A stretch of 64,000 nt of DNA from Setaria digitata (GCA_003640385.1 RCAB01000137.1:62001-126000); one strand, 5' to 3'; shown: positions 11,701 to 27,260, counted from the stretch's first letter. Numbers and translations are program-made. Notes: generated by a model not told the origin, from the sequence alone.

Positions 11701-14679
11701 CTCACAAATTAGCTGAGTAGAGCCCAAATATCTGGCCCGAAAGAGTACACCTTCAATGAGTACTGCTGGCTCATGCACTATAACTGCAAAACATGAGACT
11801 GTTTAAGTTAAAAATGAAATCAAAAAAAATAATTAAAAAATTTTTTAAAAATCTTATAAATTGATGCAAAATTTGGCAAAATCACTAATATATATGAAGA
11901 ATAAAAATAATTAATGAAACGGAAAATTACCACAATTACTTTATTATTTAATTAAAAATTTAATAAGAATTTGATAAGAAAAGGAAGCAAATCAAAGGCA
12001 CAAATTTTAACCTTCCTTTTTCGAGCCTTTTTTTGTTCTAATACTATCATCACCACTTTGTTCCTCTTTTGATAGCAAACTTTCGGTCTCATTAACCGGT
12101 TCATCCGAAGTTGCTTCTGATTCTGGAAACAAAAGCAGAGTGAACATTTTTTTTTTTTTTTTTTTTTTTTACGATTAAACTCTTCTGAACAAAGATACAA
12201 CAGCAGTTCACTTACCAATAAGAAGCTAAAATGAGGCGAAGTTCACTTACTTTCCGAGATTTTATTAATCTCCGCAATTTGCTCATTATTTCCCTCTTCA
12301 CGTTGAGCTCTTTTAAGATATGAATCGCTGTAACAAAAATTAAAATTGTATTAATTTCAATAAAAGAGTAAAATTTTAATCTTTAAATTAATACTTATAT
12401 TGACAATAAATGAAAACAGTAAAAAATGAGTTTGGAGCATTACAGGTAAATCTTTCAAATGTTAACTTTTTCCAGTATGAAAACTAGTTCAACAGCGCTC
12501 GGAAACTTCCGTTTTTTTTTTTTCTTTTCTTTTCATTTTTTTTTTTTTTTTTTAATTTGTCTAACTCCCTTTAAGAATTTCAATGAAATATTTGTGAAGT
12601 AACAACTTATCTAAGGATAAAAAAAATTTTCTAAATGATTGTTTTTTTTTTTAAATAATATATTAAACTATCTAGCACTCATTAGAATTCATAACGCAGA
12701 ATCTATTTTCATGTATATGATTAATTGCTTAATCAATAAAGTAAAAATTTTTGAATTTCGTTTTCTCGAATGAAAGAAAAAAAAAAGAAGAAAACTTAAC
12801 CTGATTACACATACTCAAATAAAAAAAAAAAAATCAAATTTTGTTAATTATACTTATATGCCTGTTTATATCTCGTCAAAATCATCCTGCTCCTTTCATT
12901 TCTCTCTTTCTTTTTTCTTTCCTTTTATTTTTTTTATGAATTTAGCCAATATTAATTAGAAAATATTCAAAAAAGAAAATATAAAATATAAATATACTCT
13001 TATATCGTATACATNTAAAATATAAATATACTCGTATATCGTATACATACATATACCGTATCCATCATACATCTAAATAGAAAAAGTACCGTAGCAGAAA
13101 TACCTACCGCATAACCCAAATCGGTTCACCACCATCTGTTCCATCTTCTTCATTATGTCCATTTTTTAAACTATCTTCCTTGCTCGCTATATCCTTTCCA
13201 TTTCCGATCCAATCATTTTCACCGGGCCAATTATTCGGTGAAGCCTAGAATAAAAAGTAAAAGCTATTCCAACAACAGCACAAAGGGAATTCTCCACAAA
13301 ATGATAACATTTGAGGGAGGAAAGAAAGAAAAAGACAGAATTATAATTAATATTATTATTTGACAATGTAGAAATAATAACTGAGTATCGAATAAATTGA
13401 AATAATTTAAAACCAAACATTCAAAAGAAAATCCGATGGTACTAAATTCTTGAATATGATTTAATCAATAATAATAAAAAAACTATCTACAATCAATAAC
13501 AAATATTTTAAATAAAACACATAACTGATAATTAATTAAGAATACTTATTAATATTAGAAGCCAAATAATTGTGATAGTATTAGCTCATAAAATAGAAAT
13601 AACAATCAATAAATAATAAATAACAGTAATTTTTCTTCATCTCATCATTTTCTTTCAATTTCTTCTTTTTTTTTCTCTCTTTTCACTTAAAAGCCAAAAA
13701 TTATTTCCAAAAAATAGTTATCGTAGAGTGGAAGAGATATTCTATTTCAATTTAATTTTCTTTTTTAATAATTAATATTATAAAAAAAAAAAAACCGTTT
13801 GAGAATATTTCCGATGACGTTGATCTATTGCTTCCGTATTATTTCCTTGGCTTAATATATTTTGCTGTAAACCAGCTGATGATGATGATGATNGTGTTAT
13901 TTCCTTGGCTTAATATATTTTGCTGTAAACCAGCTGATGATGATGATGATGGAGCAGGTTTTGATGATGCTGATAATGATAACGATGTTGCTGATGATAG
14001 TGATGTTGGTGGTAGTGGCGGTGGTGGTGGTGGAGGCGGTGGCGGTGGTGGTGGTGGCGGTGGCGGTGGTGGTATTTTTTGTTGATCAATACAATCATTA
14101 TTACTATTTGTAATATCAGTAATAATTGGTGTTATTGTATCAGTAATTTGCTTATTTGATGGCATTTCCATTCGTTTACCACTATCGGATGCAATAAAAT
14201 TATTACTATCAATAACTGATGATGATGATGATGATGATGTTTTCGGTGATTGAAATGAAAATTTTGGAAACATATTCATTGCTTGACCATGCTGTGATTG
14301 TTGTAAAATTGCTGCTGCAAGCTGAAAAAAAAAAAAAAAAAAAGAGGATGAAATTTTAGCATATTTTGATGAAACTTTAGTTCATTTTTTTTTTTTTGAA
14401 TTGAAATATAAATAGTAATTACGAAATTAAATCAAGAACTTTAATAAATAATAATTGCAAAAATTGTGAAATTAAATTAAGAATTTTAATGAATGTCTGT
14501 TCAAACAGATTTCATTTTTGTTTTTTTTTTTTTTTTTTTTTTTCTAAATATCAATTATAAGCAAAAAAAAAAGAGCTCTTCTAATGTAATCAGTGTATAA
14601 AATAGCAAAAAATTAAAATTCCAAAAGGATGTCTTTTTTTTTTTTTTTCATGTCCAAAGTTTTAGTCGTATTATACACT

Positions 14680-14727
<48 letters not shown>

Positions 14728-17700
14728 GCTCAAATAATTAAACAACAACAGGAAGGAAGCAAAATGAATAAAATCTTTAGCAGCATAAATTAACTAGCAC
14801 TTGTAAGAGAGAGAGAGAGGGAGGAAAAAAAAAAAAAAAAAAAAAGATTGAATTTGAAACTGCGAAAAGAATGAGAAGTGAACGGATGAAATTAGAAATT
14901 CTCTATAAATTAAATGAGAATGTTAACATCTTCAGTAAATGGTACGGGATTCTTGACGAGGAATCTGTTGATGTATCATACGTCAACATTTGCAACATTC
15001 AAGATAGCACCTCTCTTAGTTATAGAGTTTTCTTAATTTTTTTTTTTTTAAGAACACTACTTATAACTTGAAAATATTAGATTAATTAATAACTAAATTT
15101 CAAATAAAATACTTTGCATAACTTGCAAGTACTGTAACTGATCTAATCAATAACTGAACACTTCATGTGATTTCTAATCAGAATAAAAAATTTTTTTAAA
15201 TTATCATGAAATTCGTAAAAATTCATTTTTAATTCCTCTTGATGTCATCTTATTTCGTTATCAGTATCCAAAAAATGTTTGAGATTTTATCAGTTATGAT
15301 AAGATGGTCTTAGCTGGAATCCCTTCACGATGAATTAGCAGAGTACTATGCATATGTGTGATAACGCTAGATTAGGAAATAACGAACTTTTATCATTTAA
15401 TGCAAGTAAATGATAAGAGCTGGATATTTCTTAATCTAGCACCAAAGGAAGTTAGGCTTTTGTCGTAAGCTGCTTCTCCATTTATAAGGTTAATTTCTTC
15501 CGGAACAGAGATACTGTAACAAGCCATTTTGTCTGACAAAAAAAAACCTCTCCGATTATTTATAAATCTAGTTTACTATCCAATTTATTCTTTTTTAAAA
15601 TTATCACTAAATCCCAAATTTCTAATCAATCTTGCATAAATAAATTTGCAATTTCATTAAAATTAAAATATCAATTTGCACACAAGAAAAAGAACTTTTT
15701 ACCTGAAAAAAAAAAAAGGAGAAGCAGAAAATTTAATTATCAATGCGAATAAATGAATCTAACGAATAAAAAATTATTTAATTAATTGGAGAGTTGAATG
15801 AAATGAAATGAATGAATATCCAAACGAATAGATCAACTAATTGATTGAGTAAATCAGGAAAATTAATTAACTGATCCATAAAAAACAATAAAAATAAACA
15901 AATAGACCAAATGAATGTTAATTAATTAAGAAATTAATTACTTAAATTAGTTGCTCTATTGGAAGGAAAAAAAAAGAAAATTTTAATTGAGAGTAATAAA
16001 AATGGAAAAATTCGAAACTTGTGCTTTCTAAAGCTGAAAAAAGAAAAGAATTAAAATGCACAATGCTCAACTAAAATTTCTAATTTAACCTTAGCTAACT
16101 ATCGACATTTTACAAATTAGTTCAACGCATTCCGGATACTCTAATAATCGGTATTTCTGGATGAAAATAACGGATAAGTTCGCTACCTTTGATATTATTT
16201 GATAAGACTGACAAAAAAAAAAAAAAAATTATATATTTTTTAGACAAATGAAATATGCATTGCAAAAATGCAAAAGTGGCACAATAGAAATTAAGAATTT
16301 TGAGAAATGCGAAAGTTTGAATTCAAAAATGGTCAGATTTGTTACAGTTTGAGAAATAATTAATATAACGAGGGGACATAATTAAAATAATGAAATTTTT
16401 AAAAAGAAAAAAGGGCAAAAGTTTAAGCCATTAAAATTATTACCAAAATTAAGATTCGTTTCTTATAAAATTTCAAGAAGGAAATGCTTTTGTTTTTGCA
16501 AATCTATTAAAAAATCGGGAAAAGGAAAAAACATAACTTATCACAAAAGTAATTTATGAATTTTTTTCCTTTTTTCATTTTTAAATTCAAAAAAGAAACT
16601 AATAATAATAAGAAAAAAAAAAAAAAAAAATTGAAACCTGCGGTGAAACATGTTGATGTGTACCAGGAAAATAATATGCATGTGATGGCGGTGGTGGTGC
16701 TGGAAAATATGACTGAAATTGTGGATATGAATGTGGTGGAATGGTACCAAATGCAGCGCATGCAGCTGCAGCTGCAGCTGCATGCGTAAATTGTTCCATT
16801 CTAGTTGGCAAAGATGCCGAACAGCGATTCTGTGACGCTATAATCGCGGTATTATCAGTTGATTGTCCACCTGGAATACCTAAATATAATGATTGAAATT
16901 GCTGTTGTTGTTGTTGTTGTTCTTGTTGCTGTTGTTGTTGTTGCTGATAATGATTATGATTATGCTGATATGATGAAGATGATGACGATGATATGGGAAA
17001 TGATGATAAAGTTGAATTTGTTGATACGATTGGTAAAGCGAACGAATTACGAAGTTGCTCCAAAGTTGGTTTCGATGCTGATATATCCAATTTACTTCTT
17101 TCACCAGCACCAAATGGTAAAACACTCTGCAAGAAATAAATGGGAAATAAAAAAAAAAAAAAAATATATGGAGGAAAATATAATTAATTAATTAAATCTG
17201 ACATAATTTTGCATCTAAAAAAAAAAAATAATGGAATTATTTTTTAAATAACAAAACAAAAATTTATAGAACTTGAATCTTTTTTTTTTTGGAAAATTAT
17301 AAAAAAAAAAAAATAATTAAAATGTAATTTAGACAAGATGCCATGCATAAAAATAACAACAACAACAATAACACAACAACAACAACAACAACTATTACCA
17401 CAACTACTAATCAAAATTATTTTACTAAAATGCATTTATTGTCAATTTTATAAAACTGAAAAAAAAAAAAATTCCCATCTAACTGGAAAAAATGGAAATG
17501 CTTGATAATAATATAAATGGAATGGAATTACAGTAGCTGCAATTTAGATTCATATTTAATAAGGCCTTTTACAAGTTGCAATGAGAATCACATCATGCTC
17601 AAATTAATCTATCATTAATTATCAATTGATCATGTAGCCTTTTTTTTTTTTTTTTTTTTAAATCACAATTTCACAATGCATTAGCACTTCATCTAAAAAT

Positions 17701-19746
17701 CAAATATATATATAATTCCTGTCGACCGGATATGATTTATGCTATTATCCGTCATTACTTCCGCATAACTTATAGTAATACGGATTATTTGCGCATTTAA
17801 ATGAACATACTAAATCCGTTATTTGTCTAATAACACATCAAATCACATTGTAATCCGGTTCCGCAGTACTGTAGGTGGTACATTAATGAGCTTCAACCAA
17901 ACATCCAGCTCTTCTGTTCTCAACAATTCTGAATTAGTAACAAAAACTACCGGTATACCGGAAAATACACTTTCAACACTCTATCGATCCCATTACAAGC
18001 TATTAATCTAAACTATTTTCAGTGCATTATCCTGATAAGTTATCAAGTAATAGTTATAAAAATTATCAGTATGGAATTTTTTTTTTTTTTTTTTTAACAA
18101 ATGATGTATGTGTATGTGTATGTAAAAATGCATGAAAAATGTATAATAATTTTTCCAATTTTTATTAAAAGTTTTCTTTTTTTTTTTTCGTTTTTTTTTT
18201 TTGTTTTTTTTTTGATAGAGAAAGAAGAATCATTTCTAAGTTAAAGTGGTACAGTTATTTACTATTATTTAGAAAATAAAAAACAAAAAAATTCACAAAT
18301 AATTTTAGGAAAAAAAAACAAAAACAAAAACAACTACTGCTAAAATTTAACTTAATAAAAAGAAAAATGGTGCAATTATGATTAAATTTTAATTCATTTC
18401 AGTGAAAAAAAAAAAATCTTTTTAAAACTTCTTAATTTCTACTAAAATATCAAATAGCATACACAATTATGAACAAAAAAAAAAAAAAGCGACAACAATT
18501 AAAAAAAATTTTTTTTTTTTTATTATCCATACAACCTGTTCTGTTGTATTAGATGAAATGGCACATACTGCTGGGTACGACAATTGGGTACAGGTAGATT
18601 GATGATTACAACTATTGGCTGAACTTAAAAGTTGAGCCAATTCTTTTTCATCAATCTGAAATTACCATTCATACACATAAACAAAATTGCTTCTCCTTCT
18701 TTTTTTTTTTTTTTTTTTTTTTGTCCTCATTTCATTTCTGATTAATTTTTAAATTTACATAAATTAATCAATTAGATGCAAAAAAAAAAAAAAAATCACT
18801 TATAGTATTTAACAAAAGTTACAACTAATAGTCAAATATCATCGATAAACAATTTATTGTATTAATTTATTGGAGTGAATCAAATTTCCCCTTAAATATA
18901 CAGAGTGGTAGTTGTGAAGGAGAAATGTCAATTTCACCGATTTAATTTCCGGATTTTCATTACGGAAATGAAAGCGAAATAAGAAAGATGACCTGACCAA
19001 GAATGGAAGAGAATTCTACATTTCCAATATTTAATCAAAATTAGGTGCTACGCCTTCATCCAATATGAAATGGTAATTAAATTAGCGAGAAAAGTAATTA
19101 AGTTATCCGTATTTTGAACTTTTTTTTTTTTCTTAACACTTAAATAAATTATTACTCAATCATTTTTTTTTTTTTTTTTTTCTATTTATAGCTGTGCTGC
19201 AAATCTATCGATGAAAACCTGCTAATAAATGCAATATGATGAATATTGAAATACGCATATGCTATATATATTTTAGCAGAGAGAGAGGTAAATAGAGAGA
19301 GAGAGAGAGTAGGATAGAAGTATTGTAATGTATAAAAACATGTATTATTCAGTCTTGGTAGATAGAATGAAATGCAGGAATTTTAACATTTAATTAATAT
19401 GGAATAGGATAAAAACAGATGGAATTAATATATTTTGATGCGAACATTCTCATCATTAACATTCAAAAAAATTTAATTTTTAACAGTTCACTTCTCTTCT
19501 TTTCTTTTATCCTAATAATTTCAAGTTTTAATGTAAAATTTAATTTCCGCACAAACCTTTTTGATATTTCGATTTTGTATTCGCCGACTGATCTCTTTAT
19601 CAATTTCATTCATTTGTTTTTTGATCAAAACAGATGTTCGACATTCATCCTGAATGGTACTTGCACCATTATTACCACCATCTGTTGATGATAATGGCAA
19701 TGATGATGATTCTGGTACATTTTTAGTTGATGATGATGATGCTGCT

Positions 19747-19777
<31 letters not shown>

Positions 19778-21549
19778 ATGCAGATGATGATGATGATGAT
19801 GGTGTTGATGAGGAATTCTTAAATGATAATGTTTCGGTAATTTTGGCAGAATCAATTGCTGATAGATGTTTGGTGATAATTTCCGTATTTTCCTCCTCTT
19901 TCATGCTTTCTCTTTCTATAGCATTTTCAGTATTCGTATTACTGGAACATCTGGCACTATCGTTGAATGACGGATTATCAACTGAATCATTATTTTCATT
20001 TTCCTGAAAAAAAATGCTAATTTAATATTCAAAAGATAAAACGAAAACAAGAATGTAATAAATATAGCTGATGATTGAGAGAAAAGAAAGAATTTGAAAA
20101 TTCAAACGATAACTCATATTTGAATTTAAAAAGTGCAGGAAAAGATAAAAGCAAAAAGAAGTGAGCAGAAAAAATAATAAAGAAAATTGTCTTTTCTCTT
20201 TCAAATTTCATTTTTCTCTCCCATTCTGTTGTAATTAATAATTTAAACCTTAATAATTTCATCCAAATTTGCTGCATCATCTTGCTGCTCCTGTTCCGAT
20301 AATGCAACACAATCAGCTGTAATGAAATTTTTTTTTTTTTTTTTTTCAGAAAGTTAAACTAAAATTTTTCAAATTTCTAACAAAGGAAAGGAAAATTAGA
20401 TGATCCATCATATCATGGTATCAACAAATAAGTTATATGTATGTTAAATTTAAAATAACTCTCATCAGTACTATCAATCATTGTTAAATTACTATTCTGA
20501 ATAAATAACATTCCGAATAGTTTGCTTAAAATTTAAAAAAAAAAAAAAAAAAATGCAATTTGTTTTTGTCCATTTGCTTGAAAATATTCTTATGATATTA
20601 ATTTCAGCCCTACTTCATGCTATTTTTCATCACCCGAGCACTGTATAATGTATTAAGAATTGAGAAATATTTTTACAAAAAATAAGAAATAAAAAATAAA
20701 ATGATATTTAAAAATTAACTGTTTAAATAAATTTTCTAATTTCCTACCAATTATTTGCTGTGAATTTGCCGAAATTTCTTTACTTTTCTCATTTTCTAGC
20801 GCAAAATTGTTACTTTTTTTAATTTTTTCCTCTTCGTTCTGCTCCTTTCCAGCATTCAATCTTCCCAAATTTGTTTCACAAACCTAAAAAAAAGAAAAAA
20901 AAAAAAATCAAAGGAAAAAAAAAAAGAAAGAAGAAAGAAGAGATAGGAAGGAGAAAAAGACACCAAAAATTGTAAAAATTCGCATTTGAACCTTAACAAA
21001 TTTATAATTTCATTTTTCGTGAATTAATTTGAACTGTGTCCCTTTCTTTTTTTTTTTTTTTTCAAAATTAATTTTATTAATAAGCTGAAAGGCTGAAATA
21101 TTGAGTCAAGAAGAGAAAAACATTTTTATTTGATACTAAGCTTCAATTTAAAAAAAAAAAAGTTTTTAAATTTTTGAATTTTTTATTTATTTTTTGAAAA
21201 GATTTTTCGCCTCCTTTCACTATCATCCCCTTTATACCGAGAAATTTTTACTAAAATGATAGGAAATTTCATCCCAAACTATACATAATTAATGAGTTAA
21301 TTGTAGTAGGATAACAGCTTGAAAATAATTTAATTCAATGGAAAACTAATTTTAATTCATTTTCCGCCATCTTTCCTCTTTCTCCCTCTCTCTCTCTCTC
21401 TCTCTCTCTTGTAATTTTCATTCGATCAAGAATTACACTGCAATGTTAATGACAAAAATTCATTCTCATTTTTTCTTGATTTTTTTTTTTGCCTTTTAAA
21501 TTTAATGAGCATTTTTGTCCATTCTCTCTTCCACCTCCTTTTCGTTCTT

Positions 21550-21584
<35 letters not shown>

Positions 21585-24500
21585 CTCTCTCTTTTTTTTC
21601 ACGCTTTTCTAGTCTTTTATTTCATTCAATCAAATTAAATTTTTTTCCCTTCTGAGTATAAATGGAATACCGAAACCTTAAATGATTAACGTATTACCAT
21701 TTAACAACGATCCCTTTCTTTCCCCCCTCCTCTCCCTCTCTCTCTCTCTCTTCTTTTTCTTTCAAATATAACCTTTAAAAGTTTCAATCATTTTCCCTTC
21801 CTTTTCTTTCTTTTTTCTTTTTTTTTCATCACATTTACTTTTTTAACGTGTTAAAAAATTCTTTTTTTTTTAGGGAATATGATATAATTATTTCTTTCTT
21901 TTTTTATTTAAATATTCGAGAAACTTTTAAAATTCAATTAGGAAAATAATTGTTCATTTTAAATAATGAGAGTAGTTTTTGAAGAAGCAGAAGAAGAAGA
22001 AGACAAATTCTGATTAAAAGTTAGCACAATTTTGTCTTTTCTTAATTAAAGATGAAATTTCAAACTTAATTTACTAGCACAATGAAATGTACTTCAAAAA
22101 GGGACGGAAAAGGTGAGAAATTGTGGAGGAAAAATAAGAAAAAAATATATTTCGAATATCATCAAATAACTTCATCACATTACCGTACCGGTTTATCATG
22201 ACGAAAACAAAGGAGTTCAGATAGGCTTATTAATAGGAAGCTTAATGGTATTAATGAATTCACTGATTAATCCGATAACTGATTAATTAAATCAAATAAG
22301 AAAACAACATAGTAGTATATGAAATAAAATTATGATGAAAAAGGTACCGGAAGAGGATTACCACATTGCGATACGGCTGAATTGCTTAGATAGAGCTGTT
22401 GCTGCATAGTTTGAATTAAAGCCGGTAAAGCATTCGGGAAATCCATCGGGAAATGACCGGAATCAATATTTACGGATGACTGCTCTTGGCCATCATCCAT
22501 AGACTGAAAAAAAAAATGATAACTGAGAAAAGCTAGTATAATATTTTAAATATAGCAATTTAAAATTTACTCATAAAACAATCATCACATACTGAAATTA
22601 AATTAATTCAATTTGATATCGAAAAAAATGTTGTGCATATTTCCTCATCTACATCTTTCCACAAAATTATGGAAAAAAAAATGAAGTTTCTTTGATTTTC
22701 TTTTTAAGCAAAAAAAAAGAAAAAAGAAAAAAAAAAAGGAGAGGAGAATTAGATTCGATTCAATCAAAGAAATAGTCCAATTTTTATGACAAGTAAAATT
22801 TTGCCTTTCAAAAATGAAAAAAAAAAAACAAACATTCCTTCTATTCATATGAAATTTTCCATTCACATTTGCATAAATTATGGTTATTTTCATGAAAGAA
22901 AAAAAAAAAAAAAAAAAAGAAAGAGAAAGCGAACAACAATCAAAGGAATTTATGATGAAAAGTTTGGAAAAACATAATTTCCGAAATTATTTGAATATAA
23001 TATTGCAAATCGGAAAAGGCATCGAAAAACAAAGATATTAATATTATGACATGTTACAGCATATTTTAAAATAATTCCAATGAATAATAGCTTTTCGAAA
23101 TCTATCATAGGCAATTGGATTCGGATAAGTAATAATCAGGAACTGATCAGGGAATGTTATAATGTTTAATTTACGCAATTACAAAACATTTCACAAATTA
23201 ATTATACCACTGAAATTACAAAATATATGCATATTTCAAAATGAAAAAGCACTAGGAAACTAGAAGATTCGAGCTACTTTTTTAGCCGGATTCAGAAAGC
23301 ACGACAGATCGATCACCTTTATCACTAAAATTTGACTCTTTTCATTTTTTTTTATTTTATTTTATTTATTTATTTATTTATTTTTTCACGCTTTTTCCTA
23401 TACAGAGCAGAAATTATTTTATGATTTTCATAATTTGTTCATATTTTGAGAACATGTAACATAAATGACGTATGAAAAAAGAACACGTATGAAAATAAAA
23501 TTACACTGTTAAGTATTAATTTTGGAAATTTAAGTACTTAAAAAAAAAAAAATAAATAAAGCTAATTATATAGAGTCGAGTAAATGGGAAGAAAGTAATA
23601 AAAAATAATTTGCTCAAAAAGATATCCTCTGAATTCTTAATGAGAATTAAGTTATAATTTCAAGTGAAGAGTTCTTTCTTTTTCTTCCTTAGGCTCAAAT
23701 TAAATCATTAATGAATATCAATTAAGAACATGAACGGAAATGATTTAAGTGAAGTGCTTAAAAATTACAAATAACATTTAAATTTTGGATAAAAAAAAAA
23801 AAAACATCAATCAAAGTTGTGCAAAATAAATAAATTAGCTGTAAATAATATTACATATTCTTTGGATATGAAAATAAAGAGAGAAGTTCAGGTGTGCAAA
23901 AAAAAAAAAAAAAAAAAAAATTATATGATAACATTTTAATTAGCAAATTTGATAGTTATTTATCAGGCAATTAAATAATTCATTAACAATTTAATAGATA
24001 TCAATAACTATATTCAAATAAAATTCGACAGTCCCTTTACTGCTAGCAGAGTAATATTCCAGTTCAGTAAACTTTCTTTTCCTACTTTTTTTTTTTTTTT
24101 AATCAACAAATACAAGTTTTTTTTTTTTTTGAAAGAAAAAAAAAAGAGAAATGAATAATAATGCAAGTCTAACTTTTCCGTTTCAAATAAATCCTCCAAT
24201 TTTTCTAACGATTAAATAAACTATCGAAATGCTTCCTTCCTGAACAATCCTTAGTTATGTATAACACTACTGCAAGCAAGGAAAAGTTTCTTTTGAGTCT
24301 GAATTAGATATATTTTTATCTAATTATATTATTAAAATTTATGACGATCATTGATTATCATAATTATCATTTGCTATTTCACATTTTCGTAACAATGTAC
24401 GGTGATATTAGTCGCTATAATAATTACCATTATTACAATTAGATAAATTTATATCCTTCAGTTATAAAAAATAACTACTGTTTTTGCGTTCTTTGATACT

Positions 24501-27260
24501 AATTAGTGAAATGTTATCTGTTTGAATTAATGGGGAAAAAAAAAAACAAAATGACATTTTATGACTTTGGAAAACGGAAAAAGATTATAAAATAAACAGA
24601 AGCGATTGCGCTTACCATGAGGTTTGAAGGATAAAATTGCTCGATAAGTAAATTAGGATCAAATTTAATTTTCTATTCAATTTTTACATAGCAAAAGACA
24701 AATTTGAAAGAAACCAAATGCGGTTCAAAATTAAATTCAATTCTAAATCTTAAAAATTTGAATTTAAAGAAAAAAACAACAACAACAATAACGGCAAAGA
24801 GAAAAGAAAGCAAAAAAAAAAAAAAAGGTACGGGAACGGAAGACAAATCTGATTAATGGTATTCAAATTTTCGCATAAAAAAAAGAGAAATTAGATAAGT
24901 TAAATATACAGCCTAAAATTAGATTCAGTTATAAGAGTAAAAAAAAAAAAAAGATTGGATTTAGAAAAAAAGAAAACAAACCTGATTAATGGTACCACCA
25001 TCCGGTACATTATTACCGGGTAGACGTGATGCAGCAACCATTAAATTTTGAATATAATGTTGCATCATTTCTTGGCATTGCAAACTTTGCATAATATAAT
25101 TGCCGGTTTGTAACGGATTACATCGATATTCACCGTTTTCCGGACCGGTTGATTGAATCAGTTCGTTGGTACCAACTGTTACACTACTACTTGTACTATT
25201 ATTACCAACGCCTAATGCTGCTGTAATTTGAGCTGCTTGTTGCTGTGGCATAAATGGTGCCATAAATGGATTGGCAAAAAATGATGGCACAGAATTTGGC
25301 ATCATTGTTATCGAATTATTTCCTGAAAAGATAAAAAAAAAAATTACGATTAATGAATTTCAGATTAAAATTCCGATAATTATTTTTTGCTAATTAAGTG
25401 AGAGAAAATTTTTTCATTTTCTGCCTCTCATTCATCGATTTATTAGAAAAAAAATTTTTTTTTTCTCTCAATTTTAAATTCAATTAAAGTGAAATTTTTC
25501 TCCAAAAAAAGAAAATTTTTAAAACAAAATTGCAATTTTTTTTTTTAAAACAAAATTGCAATTTTTTTATTACAATAATAAAATGTGAATTTTTGTTAAC
25601 AATCATGTGCACAGAATTTAATTTATTCATTTAAATGACTGTTTAAAAAGGAAAACAACCACCATTTGATATATTATCTTTCAAAAGAAAGAAAAAAATG
25701 GAAACTGAAATATATGTATATATATAAAAAATGAATAAATATAAATGGATATATATATATATATATATATATATTTATTCAATTCAAATATATATACATT
25801 CATTTATTCGATTCAAAAGTACTCTTTTTTTTTCTTTCAGTATTACAAACAATTCATGCGGATTGTCTAACAAAAAAAATAAGCGTGAAAATGTAATCAG
25901 CAATGTGTTCGTTTTTTTCTTCTCGAAAAAGAAAATTCCAAAATATCAAATATCAATATTTCATTTTTCAACTACCTCACTAATTAAACCTTTGACCTGC
26001 AAAAAAAAGCTAATTTTGAATCTGTAGAGAAAATATATTTTATGAAATAATACTTGAAAAAAAAAAGTGAAAAATCCTTCTTGCAACTTTTCCTTTTTTT
26101 TTATTATTCTCACAAATTTCCTTTTTTTAATTTTTCTTCTTTTTTTATCTTCCATTATACAGCATATCCTCATCTTCAAGCGGAATAAAGTAAAAAAAAA
26201 GAAAAAAATTTAATTTAGAAGACACATTTGTTGGAATTAAAGGAAAAAAAAAATGCTTTTAAATCAAAAAGAAAAAAAAAAAAAGAAGGAAAGGGCCAAA
26301 ATAATCATTGTATTTCCATTCTATTCCTCCTTCTTTTTTTTTTTTTTATTTTAATTTTTCATCATTTATGCATTTATTAATTTCATTCACTCTTTTTACT
26401 CACTTAAATGGAGAAATAAATGGGAAAATGTTAAATTTCAAATTAATATAATCCAATAATTTGATAAATGATTTAAAATGTCATATGAAGAAAAAGTTTT
26501 AAATTTTAATTAATACAAGCCAATATGTTCTCTCCTTTTTTCTTTTTCATAAATTGCTTCGAAAATTTATTTCTTCTTATTAGAAAGAAAGAATTAATCA
26601 ATTACATGTAATCAATTAATGAATTACTCATTCCTCCCATTATCTAAATCACTTTCTGCATGTGCTTTTCCAAAAAATTTTATTTCCCGTCCATTTCAAT
26701 TTTCCTCAAGCTAAAGCAAAAAAAAAAAAAAACTTTTATAGACTTCTCTAAATTGTGTACCGATTTGTCTTCCCAAATTGTCCACCCCCCCTCCTTCCCT
26801 CCCCCTCTCCTCTCCTGAAATGTCACCAATTCTTCTTCCACTTCCAATTGTTGTGTGTCGAATTATCCCCTCACTCTTAAGTGTGTTAGCCGAATTGTCT
26901 CAAGTGTGCCATGTATGTTCAATGATTCAACGCCATTTCTAATCATCATCATCATCGGCAAACAATTAAGCCATAAAATTTTCAGTTGAAATTTAATTAT
27001 CATCAACCGATATTATCAATCGGTATGGATAACGAAGGAAGTGTTTTGTTAAATTTATGGCAATATAAAGAAGTATTTGTTAAAATATTGAAATTTTAAA
27101 AAATTTTCCAGAAACAAAAAAAAAATGAATGAATTTTTTCAAATCAAAAATAATATATGAAATATTAAAAATTAAGAAAAATCTATTAAAGTTTTCTAAA
27201 ATATTTCTGCAAAATTTGAAGATGAAAAAGAAAAACATATTTTATTAATTAAGAGAGTGG

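Noticed and set aside
13828..14098. Gly-rich (+) and His/Arg-rich (-) open frames
   Set aside because: Other-frame readings of the poly-Pro/poly-Ser part of lin-10 exon 9.
19625..20007. Asp-rich (+) and His-rich (-) open frames
   Set aside because: Other-frame readings of the GAT/GCT repeats in lin-10 exon 6.
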